This document shows positions 1-8,624 of a stretch of DNA of 64,000 bases, piece by piece (the first letter of the stretch is position 1; the number at the start of each line of letters is the position of its first letter). The translations under genes and the position numbers were made by a program. The notes under the pieces are model-generated. The model was not told where the DNA came from. It saw nothing but the letters and a program-made list of their open reading frames with translations, and searched no databases. The DNA comes from Enterobacter quasihormaechei (GTDB lineage: Bacteria; Pseudomonadota; Gammaproteobacteria; Enterobacterales; Enterobacteriaceae): positions 1 through 64,000 of the forward strand of contig NZ_SJON01000020.1 in NCBI RefSeq assembly GCF_004331385.1, given 5' to 3'.

Positions 1-28
1 TGTGAAGTGATTCACATCCGCCGTGTCG

Positions 29-66
29 ATGGAGGCGCATTATAGGGAGTTCCCGAGCGACCGCAA
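29..66 (-). promoter_or_regulatory. rRNA operon P1 promoter, reading out of the window
   Basis: On the minus strand a -35 TTGCGG (66-61) and a perfect -10 TATAAT (44-39) are 16 bp apart. They are followed by the GC-rich GCGCC discriminator typical of stringently controlled rrn P1 promoters and then by leader sequence (CGACACGG...) like that of E. coli rrn operons. A-rich DNA upstream (70-90) could be an UP element. The rRNA genes themselves would lie left of base 1, so this is inferred from the promoter and leader alone. Confidence 0.8.
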
Positions 67-142
67 CAGAAAAGTTGCAAAAAAATGACTGACTGCTGTA
101 TTCCCCAGCAAAACCCCGCCTTATACCCTTTTACGCACAGAG

Positions 143-151
143 TTATCCACA
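143..151 (+). promoter_or_regulatory. single consensus DnaA box
   Basis: TTATCCACA is an exact match to the high-affinity DnaA box. It lies between the rrn P1 promoter and the NicO gene. Only one box is seen and no AT-rich unwinding region or cluster accompanies it, so it is not an origin; it could titrate DnaA or be chance. Confidence 0.4.
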
Positions 152-167
152 ATTCATTGACGATCCT

Positions 168-197
168 TGTGTGATCCCGTCAATTGAACACTATACT
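168..197 (+). promoter_or_regulatory. probable sigma-70 promoter of the NicO gene
   Basis: TTGTGT (168-173) and TATACT (192-197) are separated by 18 bp, and the -10 lies 32 bases before the ATG of the nickel/cobalt transporter gene. Seen by pattern only. Confidence 0.45.
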
Positions 198-229
198 AGC
201 GGCAAATATTTCTCTCACGGGTCAACATC

Positions 230-1183
230 ATGACGACACAGCGACTTCATCGAGACTGGCGTATCCCAACCGCCGGGCTCACCGTGCTGGTGTTGCTTAC
301 GGCAGGTTTTGTTCTTCATACTCACTGGAATGCTTTTATACAGTGGTGCCTCGCCACCCAGATCGCCCTGCACCGTTATCTGGTGATGTATCTGCTGCAA
401 CTTAATAACCATCAGTACAGCGGTGGGCTGTGGTTGTTAACCGGTGCATTTCTTTATGGCGTACTCCATGCTGTTGGACCGGGGCACGGCAAATTTATCG
501 TCGCCACGTATCTCACTACTAATAAAGAGAGCCAGCTCGCGGCGCGCGTCGTACCGTTTATCGGTAGCCTGATGCAGGGCGTCAGCGCGATCCTCTTTGT
601 CTTTATCCTGGCGGTTGGATTGAACCTCGCGTCAGGGGATATCAGCACCAGCCGTTGGTATGTCGAGAAAATCAGCGCCGTACTGATTGCCGCCTTCGGT
701 GCGTTTATCATCTATCAGGCGCTAAGCAGCCTGCGTCCGCGCAAAATGGCGATTAACGCCATCAAGCCGCTTCACCAGCATGATGAACGCTGTGGCTGCG
801 GCCATCACGGCGTAGGGGTGGATCTGGCAAAAAGCGACTGGAAAACCCGTCTGGGCGTGGTGCTGGCCATTGGCGCACGCCCGTGCAGCGGGGCAATTAT
901 GATCCTGATGTTCTCGAATGCGCTCGGCATTGTTAGCTGGGGGATTGCCGCTGTGATGACAATGTCGCTGGGCACGGCACTGTCGATTATGGGGCTATCG
1001 CTGGCGGTACGTTACGCGCGTGAACGAACAGTCGCCTGGTTTGGCGGCGGCTCTTCGCTGAACTGGATGGTGCCGATGGTCAAAATTGCTGGAGGGATTG
1101 TGCTGATCCTGTTCGCGACTGTCCTGTTCCTGACGGTGATCCCCATTAGCGCCAACGGGGATTACATCGCCGCAGGATGCTAA
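230..1183 (+). CDS. NicO family nickel/cobalt transporter
   Basis: This 317-residue polytopic membrane protein belongs to the NicO/RcnA-like transporters that move Ni2+ or Co2+ across the inner membrane. The motif HAVGPGHGK (H80, H86) in an early membrane segment is the family's metal-binding signature. A cytoplasmic-type loop near residues 180-197 is rich in His and Cys (HQHDERCGCGHH), and a second motif, GARPCSG, follows near 220. Hydrophobic segments are evident at about 15-30, 70-90, 105-130, 150-170 and through the C-terminal third. The ribosome-binding site is weak. It is convergent with proP and shares a terminator with it. Import or export cannot be decided from sequence; resemblance to RcnA favours export. 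It is not found beside proP in E. coli. Confidence 0.85.
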   Translation: MTTQRLHRDWRIPTAGLTVLVLLTAGFVLHTHWNAFIQWCLATQIALHRYLVMYLLQLNNHQYSGGLWLLTGAFLYGVLHAVGPGHGKFIVATYLTTNKESQLAARVVPFIGSLMQGVSAILFVFILAVGLNLASGDISTSRWYVEKISAVLIAAFGAFIIYQALSSLRPRKMAINAIKPLHQHDERCGCGHHGVGVDLAKSDWKTRLGVVLAIGARPCSGAIMILMFSNALGIVSWGIAAVMTMSLGTALSIMGLSLAVRYARERTVAWFGGGSSLNWMVPMVKIAGGIVLILFATVLFLTVIPISANGDYIAAGC

Positions 1184-1191
1184 TAAAAGAA

Positions 1192-1215
1192 AACCCGCCA
1201 GCGGCGGGTTTTTTT
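1192..1215. terminator. bidirectional terminator between NicO gene and proP
   Basis: AACCCGCC (1192-1199) pairs with GGCGGGTT (1203-1210) around a 3-base loop. A T run follows on the plus strand and A residues precede it, so both convergent genes can use it. Confidence 0.85.
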
Positions 1216-1216
1216 A

Positions 1217-2719
1217 TTACTCGTTAATTCTCGGATGCTGGTCAACCAGGCGAGAACGTTTTTTCTGAAGCTCTTCAATCTCTGCGTCTATATCTTCAAT
1301 CTTCTGCTCTACGTTATCGTAGTGCTCGCGGAGGATCTCCTTCGCTTCCTGAATATCAGACGCCGCAGGCGTTGCCCCTTTCAGCGGACGGTTCGCCGTC
1401 TCCTTCATGGTAATACCGGTAATCAGGCCGATCACCGCGATGACCATCAGATAGTAAGCAGGCATCATCAGGTTCTGCGTGCTCTCCACCAGTGAAGCGG
1501 CAAGCGTCGGCGTCAGGCCGGCAATCAGAACGGAGATATTAAAGGCCGCCGCCAGCGCGCTGTAGCGAATATGCGTCGGGAACATTGCCGGCAGCGTAGA
1601 AGCCATTACCCCGATGAAGCAGTTGAGGATCACCGCCAACATCAGCAGGCCGGCGAAAATCAGCCCCAGCACGTTGCTGTTAATCAGGATAAAGGCCGGA
1701 ATAGCCAGCGCGAACAGCGCGACGCTACCGAGAATGATGAATGGCTTACGGCCAAAGCGGTCACTCAGCAGGCCCATAATCGGCTGCACGAACAGCATAC
1801 CCACCATGATGGCGATAATAATCAGCACGCCGTGATCTTCCGAGTAGTGCAGGTTATGCGACAGGTAGCTCGGCATGTAGGTCAGCAGCATGTAGTAGGT
1901 CACGTTGGTGGAAATCACCAGACCGATACAGGTCAGCAGGCTGCGCCAGTGTTTGGTCGCAATCTCCTTGAACGACACTTTCGGACCGTCCTGCAACCCT
2001 TCGCGGTCGCCCTGCTCCAGCTTTTCAACGTGCTGCTGGAACGCAGGCGTCTCTTCCAGAGCGTGACGCAGGTAAAGACCGATGATGCCCAGCGGCAGCG
2101 CCAGGAAGAACGGAATACGCCAGCCCCAGTCGAGGAAGTTCTGTTCACCGACGACGGTCGAGATCAGAACCACAACCCCTGCGCCCATGACGAACCCGGC
2201 AATCGAGCCAAAGTCGAGCCAGCTGCCCATAAAGCCGCGTTTACGGTCCGGGGAATACTCGGCGACAAAAATCGATGCGCCGGTATATTCGCCGCCAACC
2301 GAGAAGCCCTGCGCCATCTTACAGATCAGCAGCAGGATCGGCGCCCATATACCAATGGTCGCATAGGACGGAATAAGGCCGATACAGAATGTACTTATCG
2401 ACATGATGACAATGGTAATAGCCAGGATCTTCTGACGACCATATTTATCACCCAGCATGCCGAAGAACAGGCCACCGAGAGGACGAATAAGGAAGGGAAC
2501 AGAGAACGTACCCAGCGCGGCAATCATCTGCAAGCTGGGATCGGCACCGGGGAAGAACACTTTACCAAGCGCGTAGGCAACGAAGCCGTAGACACCAAAA
2601 TCGAACCACTCCATCGCATTACCGAGCGAGGCCGCTGTAATCGCTTTGCGCAGTTTTGCGTCATCAATAATGGTGACATCGCGCAGCGTGATGGGTTTTA
2701 CTTTTTTCCTTCTAAGCAT
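1217..2719 (-). CDS. proP: ProP osmosensing proline/glycine-betaine H+ symporter
   Basis: ProP takes up proline, glycine betaine and other osmoprotectants with protons when osmolality rises. The 500-residue product is a major facilitator superfamily protein with twelve hydrophobic segments, the loop motif GDKYGRQK and a second DRFGRK. Its C-terminal tail (about 455-500) is a heptad-patterned charged helix ending in KKRSRLV, the antiparallel coiled coil that tunes the osmotic set point in E. coli ProP. The start MLRRKKVKP was chosen by match to the E. coli N terminus and by GAGGAAA 6 bases upstream. An in-frame ATG at 2791 has an equally good AAGGAG and would add 24 residues. A CRP site lies about 200 bases upstream. 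Confidence 0.95.
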   Translation of the reverse strand: MLRRKKVKPITLRDVTIIDDAKLRKAITAASLGNAMEWFDFGVYGFVAYALGKVFFPGADPSLQMIAALGTFSVPFLIRPLGGLFFGMLGDKYGRQKILAITIVIMSISTFCIGLIPSYATIGIWAPILLLICKMAQGFSVGGEYTGASIFVAEYSPDRKRGFMGSWLDFGSIAGFVMGAGVVVLISTVVGEQNFLDWGWRIPFFLALPLGIIGLYLRHALEETPAFQQHVEKLEQGDREGLQDGPKVSFKEIATKHWRSLLTCIGLVISTNVTYYMLLTYMPSYLSHNLHYSEDHGVLIIIAIMVGMLFVQPIMGLLSDRFGRKPFIILGSVALFALAIPAFILINSNVLGLIFAGLLMLAVILNCFIGVMASTLPAMFPTHIRYSALAAAFNISVLIAGLTPTLAASLVESTQNLMMPAYYLMVIAVIGLITGITMKETANRPLKGATPAASDIQEAKEILREHYDNVEQKIEDIDAEIEELQKKRSRLVDQHPRINE

Positions 2720-2793
2720 AGCTTTCCTCGTAGACTCAGCCCCGTCCAATTCACAGCGCATTTCAGGCTGTGAACGCGAGATCCGCTCCATGC

Positions 2794-2830
2794 GAATCTC
2801 CTTATTCAAGCGTAGCAGGTTTACTTACAT
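2794..2830 (-). promoter_or_regulatory. possible proP P2 (sigma-S-like) promoter
   Basis: CTACGCT on the minus strand (2815-2809), followed by T, resembles the sigma-S -10 element (CTACACT). It lies at the place where E. coli proP has its growth-phase promoter P2. No Fis sites were scored. Confidence 0.35.
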
Positions 2831-2893
2831 TGACGTTTTATGTCGATACAACCGAACCTGTTGACGCCTGTCAGGGCAGTTAAAGACCTTTTT

Positions 2894-2929
2894 ACCCTAC
2901 CAGCGTTTATATATGTGATCAACTTCACA
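2894..2929 (-). promoter_or_regulatory. CRP site and probable proP P1 promoter
   Basis: TGTGATCAACTTCACA (2914-2929) is a perfect TGTGA-N6-TCACA CRP palindrome. In E. coli, CRP binds near -34.5 of the osmoregulated proP P1 promoter and represses it. The same spacing here puts a weak -10 TAGGGT at 2899-2894 on the minus strand. Confidence 0.7.
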
Positions 2930-3137
2930 TATATTTTTCCTGCGCGTAAGTTGGCTTCAGGTTTTGTCAATTCACTATAAATAAGGTCATTCTCATCCCC
3001 CTTATCAAACACATCTTAACGCCCGTTATTATTCCTCTTAAAACGAAAAACAATCACATTTCTTCACACCGAATTTACACAAAATTTAATTATTAACAGC
3101 GTGGATTCCTGTTTACTTTCAATATGTGACGAAGATA

Positions 3138-3156
3138 ACTAAAACAGTGTTTTATT
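3138..3156 (+). promoter_or_regulatory. KdgR-like operator upstream of kdgT
   Basis: The core TAAAACAGTGTTTTA (3140-3154) fits the palindromic KdgR consensus TRAAACRNYGTTTYA at every defined position. KdgR represses pectin and ketodeoxygluconate uptake genes in enterobacteria. The site is about 210 bases before the kdgT start. The 200 bases between hold no convincing gene; an open frame at 3161-3355 begins with TTG and lacks a ribosome site. Confidence 0.65.
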
Positions 3157-3364
3157 TTCATTGAATCACAATTCCAAAGATCGCATGATAAATCCGAACA
3201 CGTTATCTCAACGGCTTTCACATGAAGGAACACAGAAAGCCTTAATGTCGCTTTACAGCATAAGTCACGTATGGATTGTTCCCCGCAAAGGGCAATTTAT
3301 TGAATTTGTTGATCTATTTTTTGAGATTTCCGCCAGCCACGCGGGCGAGATGTGAGGGTTAATG

Positions 3365-4357
3365 ATGAAGATTAAAGCAACAATAGAACGCATCCCGGGT
3401 GGGATGATGCTGGTCCCGCTGGTACTTGGTGCGATATTAAATACGCTGGCCCCGAACACCGGTGCTTATTTTGGTGGTTTTACAAAAGGTATGATTACCG
3501 GAACGGTTCCGATTCTGGCAGTCTGGTTCTTTTGTATCGGCGCGTCTATTAACTTGCGTGCAACAGGTACGGTATTACGTAAATCAGGGACGCTGGTCAT
3601 TACCAAAATTGCGGTCGCCTGGGTCGTTGCCATGATCTGTGCGATGTTCATTCCGGAGAATGGCATTCAGACCGGCTTCTTCGCCGGATTATCCGTTCTG
3701 GCCATTGTCTCCGCAATGGATATGACCAACGGCGGTCTTTATGCCAGCCTGATGAATCAATATGGTACCAAAGAAGAATCGGGTGCGTTCGTGCTGATGT
3801 CCCTGGAATCGGGTCCACTGATGACCATGTTGATTCTGGGTTCTGCCGGCCTTGCCTCTTTTGAACCACACCACTTTGTTGGGGCGATCCTGCCGTTCCT
3901 GATTGGCTTTGCGCTGGGCAACCTCGATCACGATCTGCGCGATTTCTTTAGCAAAGCCACCCCGGTACTGATCCCGTTCTTCGGCTTCGCGTTGGGCAAT
4001 ACCATCAACCTGAACGTAATCCTGGAAACCGGACTGCTGGGGATTGTGCTGGGTGTTGCCGTCATCATCATCACGGGTATTCCGCTGATTATCGCAGACC
4101 GCGTCATCGGGGGCGGCAACGGAACCGCGGGCGTGGCCGCTTCTTCAGCCGCAGGCGCTGCGGTAGCCAACCCGGTGATTATCGCCCAGATTAACCCGGC
4201 CTTTGAACCGGTTGCCGCGTCCGCCACGGCCCTGGTTGCCGCCAGCGTGATTGTGACGGCGATTCTGGTCCCGATCATCACGGCGCTGTACGCCAGACGC
4301 TTTGGCCATGTGCCTGAGACCCAGGCAGAACCTAAAGCGGTAGAAATGCACCACTAA
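3365..4357 (+). CDS. kdgT: KdgT 2-keto-3-deoxygluconate permease
   Basis: KdgT imports 2-keto-3-deoxy-D-gluconate, an intermediate of pectin and uronate breakdown, by H+ symport. The product (330 residues from the second of two adjacent ATGs) is almost wholly hydrophobic, with about ten membrane segments. It carries the family features PGGMMLVPL near the N terminus, [10 protein letters not shown] near residue 120 and [18 protein letters not shown] near 255. The second ATG is preferred because GAGG lies 7 bases before it, against 4 for the first. The upstream KdgR-like operator supports the assignment. In E. coli kdgT lies elsewhere on the chromosome, so its place between proP and rdcB is a difference from K-12. 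Confidence 0.92.
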   Translation: MKIKATIERIPGGMMLVPLVLGAILNTLAPNTGAYFGGFTKGMITGTVPILAVWFFCIGASINLRATGTVLRKSGTLVITKIAVAWVVAMICAMFIPENGIQTGFFAGLSVLAIVSAMDMTNGGLYASLMNQYGTKEESGAFVLMSLESGPLMTMLILGSAGLASFEPHHFVGAILPFLIGFALGNLDHDLRDFFSKATPVLIPFFGFALGNTINLNVILETGLLGIVLGVAVIIITGIPLIIADRVIGGGNGTAGVAASSAAGAAVANPVIIAQINPAFEPVAASATALVAASVIVTAILVPIITALYARRFGHVPETQAEPKAVEMHH

Positions 4358-4364
4358 GCCGTTC

Positions 4365-4387
4365 GCCCCCTCCTTAAAAGAGGGGGC
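4365..4387. terminator. stem-loop between convergent kdgT and rdcB
   Basis: GCCCCCTC (4365-4372) pairs with GAGGGGGC (4380-4387) around a 7-base loop. No T run follows on the plus side, so it is terminator-like rather than a textbook terminator. It ends 2 bases before the rdcB stop codon. Confidence 0.6.
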
Positions 4388-4389
4388 AA

Positions 4390-5268
4390 TCACGCACCAA
4401 ACATCTCTTCCACCATGCCATCCACCAGCCGTTTTGCCGAACAGAGTCTCGGCATGCCCAGCGCGACCGTTTGCCAGCTCTGCGTCACTGACCAGCTCAC
4501 CGGATGTTTATCCGCCTGACACCAGTCCCCCAGCCAGCCCAGCATACCTTTATAATCCAGCAGGCCAGGAGAGGCGGGCGTGGACAGCCACTGATGGTAA
4601 AAATGCCGGGTCGTGGGAGAGGCATCAATCCCCTGTGCCAGATAGTTTGCGGCCATGCTGCGCAGGTTATCTTTTAGCATGGCCGCCACATCGCCATTCG
4701 CCAGACGACAGGCATCGCCAAAAGCGCCCCAGCGCAACTCTTCCAGCGCGATAAAGCAGCGGCCAGCCAGCGACCAGCCGTCATACTGCCCGGCTCGCCA
4801 GCGGGTAAAAATTTGTTCGCTGTGCTCACCCGCCTGAACTATGAGGCCGCGCTGCGCGAGCGCTTTCTCTTTATAGACGGCACGCTGGTTGAAATGGGCG
4901 GAGAGCGCTTCGTACTGTTGCAACAATCCGGGAGACTGAGAGATGCGTGGATTAACCTGCTGGCGCAGGGCTACCAGCCTGTCTGCCATACGGGTCAGCG
5001 CAAGGTGTCCGGGGTCGAGCATACCGACCAGTTTCTCCGCCAGCCCCAGCCGCAGTGCTGCATTTTCGTTGAGCATTCCCGCCATTGCCCACGGCCGCAG
5101 CCGGGTCTGCGTAACAATCTCCTGCGTCAAACGCTCACGAAATTGCAGCTGCTGTGGCCCCAGAAGAGAGTGACGTGCAGCATCCGCCCCCTGGACCAAA
5201 TCGACCATAAATTTTGGATGAATACACTCCAGCGTCCGCCCGGGACCGTCCAGTAGCCGTGTTGTCAT
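4390..5268 (-). CDS. rdcB: YjcZ/RdcB family protein
   Basis: This 292-residue soluble protein is the counterpart of E. coli YjcZ, which similar proteins are annotated as diguanylate cyclase regulator RdcB. It has no membrane segment or signal peptide and is rich in Leu, Arg and Trp in an apparently all-helical layout. Its ATG overlaps the stop of crfC by 4 bases (ATGA), so the two are translationally coupled and probably act together, as yjdA-yjcZ do in E. coli. The biochemical activity cannot be read from sequence, and the link to cyclic-di-GMP signalling rests on the family name only. Confidence 0.8.
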   Translation of the reverse strand: MTTRLLDGPGRTLECIHPKFMVDLVQGADAARHSLLGPQQLQFRERLTQEIVTQTRLRPWAMAGMLNENAALRLGLAEKLVGMLDPGHLALTRMADRLVALRQQVNPRISQSPGLLQQYEALSAHFNQRAVYKEKALAQRGLIVQAGEHSEQIFTRWRAGQYDGWSLAGRCFIALEELRWGAFGDACRLANGDVAAMLKDNLRSMAANYLAQGIDASPTTRHFYHQWLSTPASPGLLDYKGMLGWLGDWCQADKHPVSWSVTQSWQTVALGMPRLCSAKRLVDGMVEEMFGA

Positions 5269-7619
5269 GGTTGCTCTGCCGCGAAAAGGGTTTGAATATC
5301 ATCGCGTAACAGTCGGGTATCTTCCTGAATCCACGCCGCAGTGGTCATACTTTGCTTCAACAACTGGCTAAGCGCTCGGGTTGAGTGCTCATTCTGCTGC
5401 CGCACGGCAAGGCTATCACGCAAGCTTTCCTGTAACCCGGTCAGGCATAACGAAAACTCCGCAAAGAACGTTGCCATACCCGCCGTAACAGAGACATCGA
5501 CCTGCGCGGCCAAAGCTTTACGGATTTGATCGCAAAACTGATCGGTGTGCTGCGTAAATTTGCCACGAAGCTGAGCGATGTCGATAACATATCGGGTGCG
5601 CGTCACCACGTACTCTTCCCAGCCCCAGCCGGGATGATTGAGCCAGCGCGCGACGGTATCGCGCACGCTGCCCGCCCCTGTTGGCGGAGTGGCGGGAGGG
5701 ATATCCTGCACAATGGCATCATTAAACAGGCCGCGCGTATTGAAATTAAGCTGGTTTGCCTGAAACGCCGGAAAGCTAATCCGCGCCCGAAAGCCGGCAT
5801 GACTGAGTTGTTCTTTAATTCGCGTCTCGATGGGGCGCATCGCCTCATTCAGCGATCGGGCCAGCGTGGATTCCAGCTGATCGAAGCGTAACGCCAGCTC
5901 CCGGCCAATTTTGCTCTGCGCATCCAGCATAATCCGCTCGCATGACGATCGGATCTTACTCAGCACAATCTGCGCCTGCCCTTCATCGTCAAGCACCAGC
6001 TGTTGGATCGCATCCGCGTCGTCTGCACGCAAACGGGCTGGGTCGCCTCCCGCTAAATCAAGAACAGACGGGCGGCTAAAGATGTCGGCCAGCGCCTGGT
6101 GTAGCTCACCTTTCTGACGAAGCAGGAATGCATCCGCTGCGTTGAGCGCCTCTTCTACTTCATGCTGGACTTCATCGCCCACCACGCTCTGCCGCTGATG
6201 CAGAATCGCCATATCCTCTTCCAGGCGTGTAATATTCCGCTCCAGCTCATCAAAGGCGACCGTCAGTCCCTGATGGCGAAAATCCAGGTATTCTCTGGCG
6301 TTTTGCGCATAATTGAGCAGCTTATGCGAGGCCGACCGCAGCGCGAACAGCGAGGCGTTGGCGTAAGCCGCGTAAATCAATTTACGGATCGGTTGTTCGA
6401 ACAGCGAATCCTCCCACAGCAGATCCGCCGCGTGGCGAATATGGTCAATATCGTCCAGATCGGCCGTTCGCCAGCGGCGACCCAGCGCAGCCTCGGCAAA
6501 ATCCTGCACCCAGGGCTGATCCTGATGATCGGGTAGCCGCCCGTGGATGGTCATCTCATAGCGGGCACGGTTCGCCAGATAGGCCCACATGGACGAGACC
6601 GGATAAATTTTCCCTGGAGAGATATTTCCTTTCATCAACGTGCCGGAAATCATCGCCCGCACCTGCTCTTCATCGTCGCTGTTACGATCTTTCTGGTCGA
6701 ATTTATTGACCAGGGCATAAAGCGGCACGGATTTCCCCGCCGCCGAAATTGCCTGACGAACCTCTGCATCAGAAATGGATTTAAGCTGGGTATAGTCCAT
6801 CACCGCCAGCACGGCGGAGGCGCGCGCCAGCTGTTCGCTGAGCATTTTTTGCAGGTGCGGCTGACCGGCCTCGTTCGGCCCCGGCGTGTCGAGCAGCGTC
6901 AGTTGCCCCAGGTGCGCATCCAGACCGGCGAGGTGCATAAACTCCACCTCAATCACCGGTATATGTTCAATCGCGGCATACTCAGAAAAAGGAAACTCCA
7001 CGCCCAGCGCCTGGGAAAGCCGCACCAGATCGTTCAGGCTTTTCAGACAATGAAAGATGGGCTCCGCGCCGAGGTGGTGTTTTTCAAACGCCTCCCCTTT
7101 TTCGATGCGCTCCAGCAGCGTATTCATGTCCTTGTCGATCTCCAGCCGCCGCGCCAGCTTGCCGCGATCGTTATCGCACAACTTCTTCTGTAGCTGGGAG
7201 ATCAGGGTATCAATAGGCGAAACGTGCAAAAAATGCAGCACCGGCTCCTTCTGGCCCGGCGTGTGGCGGATCAGCGTGGGAAGTGCCGTCATCGGACGAT
7301 TGCGGTTCGGCAGTACTTCAGTGCCCACAATCGCATTAATGGTGGTCGATTTCCCCGCCTTCATGGTACCCACAATCGCCAGCACCATTTCGAGGCGGGT
7401 TATTTTGCGTAATTCGTTATTCAGCATCGCCTGCTGCGCGTCGACGCCCCGGGCGCTAAAATGTAATGGCAAAACGTTGTTATTAGCGCCGCTCATGGCA
7501 GCGGCTGTGCTATCCAGCTTTGCAATCGGCATTGATTTTAATGAATCAAGATTGTTCAGCGCGAGCTGTAACAAACGTTCAGCTTCCTGGCTTAATTCAA
7601 ATATGGTCTGTGTGTGCAT
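5265..7619 (-). CDS. crfC: CrfC/YjdA dynamin-like GTPase
   Basis: CrfC is a large dynamin-family GTPase. In E. coli it was reported to bind the DNA polymerase clamp and keep sister replication forks together, and the same gene is also known as YjdA, partner of YjcZ. The P-loop GTMKAGKS is at 84-91, the switch motif DTPG at 244-247 and the base-recognition motif NKFD at 305-308. Long charged helices follow through residue 784. It is about 40 residues longer than the 742-residue E. coli protein, mostly in the helical region near 530-570. A strong AAGGAAAGG precedes the start. It is first in an operon with rdcB. Confidence 0.92.
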   Translation of the reverse strand: MHTQTIFELSQEAERLLQLALNNLDSLKSMPIAKLDSTAAAMSGANNNVLPLHFSARGVDAQQAMLNNELRKITRLEMVLAIVGTMKAGKSTTINAIVGTEVLPNRNRPMTALPTLIRHTPGQKEPVLHFLHVSPIDTLISQLQKKLCDNDRGKLARRLEIDKDMNTLLERIEKGEAFEKHHLGAEPIFHCLKSLNDLVRLSQALGVEFPFSEYAAIEHIPVIEVEFMHLAGLDAHLGQLTLLDTPGPNEAGQPHLQKMLSEQLARASAVLAVMDYTQLKSISDAEVRQAISAAGKSVPLYALVNKFDQKDRNSDDEEQVRAMISGTLMKGNISPGKIYPVSSMWAYLANRARYEMTIHGRLPDHQDQPWVQDFAEAALGRRWRTADLDDIDHIRHAADLLWEDSLFEQPIRKLIYAAYANASLFALRSASHKLLNYAQNAREYLDFRHQGLTVAFDELERNITRLEEDMAILHQRQSVVGDEVQHEVEEALNAADAFLLRQKGELHQALADIFSRPSVLDLAGGDPARLRADDADAIQQLVLDDEGQAQIVLSKIRSSCERIMLDAQSKIGRELALRFDQLESTLARSLNEAMRPIETRIKEQLSHAGFRARISFPAFQANQLNFNTRGLFNDAIVQDIPPATPPTGAGSVRDTVARWLNHPGWGWEEYVVTRTRYVIDIAQLRGKFTQHTDQFCDQIRKALAAQVDVSVTAGMATFFAEFSLCLTGLQESLRDSLAVRQQNEHSTRALSQLLKQSMTTAAWIQEDTRLLRDDIQTLFAAEQP

Positions 7620-8208
7620 GATAAAAGCCTTTCCTTAACGCAAATTTATTACTTTTATTAAGCCACATTGTTTTAATTATACTTTTCAGGCTTATATGAT
7701 CACGTATGGAAAACATGTTCATTTAATACAACTAACTGAAGGTAATGAGAATTTAAATCCCGACTTGTAATACGTGTAAAACGTCCCTCTGGCCAGAAAG
7801 CCAAAAGTGAATAGACAAAACGCATTTTCAGGAAACATCAGGATATATCATCGTTATTTACCCACCAAAAAAGAGAGGTATTCCCTGACGCCAAAAGATG
7901 TATGGCCTCAGAGAGGGAGATAAATAACGGCTTGTTCCTTCACCTTATCCGAAATGGCCCAGCGTAGCAATTTGCTGTAATAAAATATTCGATATATTTA
8001 ACATCCCTTCGCTCTCTTCCGTTCAGGGCATACGCTTCTTTTTATTCACTGACGGTTCGCGTCATCTCTGGCGCGCTGGCGCACTATTTTCCTTAAACAA
8101 TATCACCGACAAAAGTGGGGATTTGCGTTATACTCGCTGCCTTTTTCGGCATACTGCCGTCATTTAGCTGGCATTTTCCAGCGTGTTAACACTTTTGAGG
8201 ATACCAAC
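7620..8208. other. 590-base intergenic gap between crfC and yjdM
   Basis: This AT-rich stretch lies between the divergent crfC and yjdM genes. No open frame with a ribosome site, tRNA or strong hairpin was seen. A likely yjdM promoter -10 TATACT lies at about 8130, and crfC promoter elements should lie near 7640-7700. The middle 350 bases are unexplained. Confidence 0.5.
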
Positions 8209-8544
8209 ATGCAACTTCCCCACTGCCCGAAATGCAATTCTGAATATACCTATGAAGACAACGGCATGTTCGTTTGCCCGGAATGCGCTCATGAATGGAA
8301 CGATGCGGAGCCAGAGCAGGACAGCGATACGCCGATCGTAAAAGACGCGAACGGCAACCTGCTGGCGGACGGCGACAGCGTTACCGTTGTGAAAGATCTG
8401 AAGGTAAAAGGCAGCTCCTCCATGCTGAAGATCGGCACTAAAGTCAAAAATATCCGTCTGGTTGAAGGCGATCATAATATCGACTGCAAAATTGACGGCT
8501 TCGGTCCGATGAAACTGAAATCTGAGTTCGTGAAAAAGAACTGA
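8209..8544 (+). CDS. yjdM: YjdM zinc-ribbon protein (formerly PhnA)
   Basis: YjdM is a small (111-residue) protein of unknown function, once called PhnA because it lies beside the phosphonate genes; it is not the phosphonoacetate hydrolase of the same name. Residues 1-30 form a zinc ribbon with CPKC and CPEC pairs. The rest is a beta-rich domain with repeated [17 protein letters not shown]-type strands. The neighbours yjdN and phnC follow on the same strand. Confidence 0.92.
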   Translation: MQLPHCPKCNSEYTYEDNGMFVCPECAHEWNDAEPEQDSDTPIVKDANGNLLADGDSVTVVKDLKVKGSSSMLKIGTKVKNIRLVEGDHNIDCKIDGFGPMKLKSEFVKKN

Positions 8545-8624
8545 TTTACCCGCCCGGTGACGCTTCGCTTACCGGGCGTTCGGGAACTACACTTAACGGG
8601 CTTTTCCTACGTGAGGTAAAGATT

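Noticed and set aside
1-16. TGTGAAGTGATTCACA, a perfect CRP palindrome at the left edge
   Set aside because: It lies downstream of the rrn P1 promoter in conserved rRNA leader sequence, so a CRP role is unlikely.
143-151. Replication origin
   Set aside because: Only one DnaA box was seen and no unwinding element or flanking origin genes.
1571-2773. A 400-codon open frame opposite proP
   Set aside because: It is the antisense shadow of proP, rich in His, Gln and Arg with no recognisable domain.
3161-3355. A 64-codon frame before kdgT
   Set aside because: It begins with TTG without a ribosome site and resembles no family; leader DNA is more likely.
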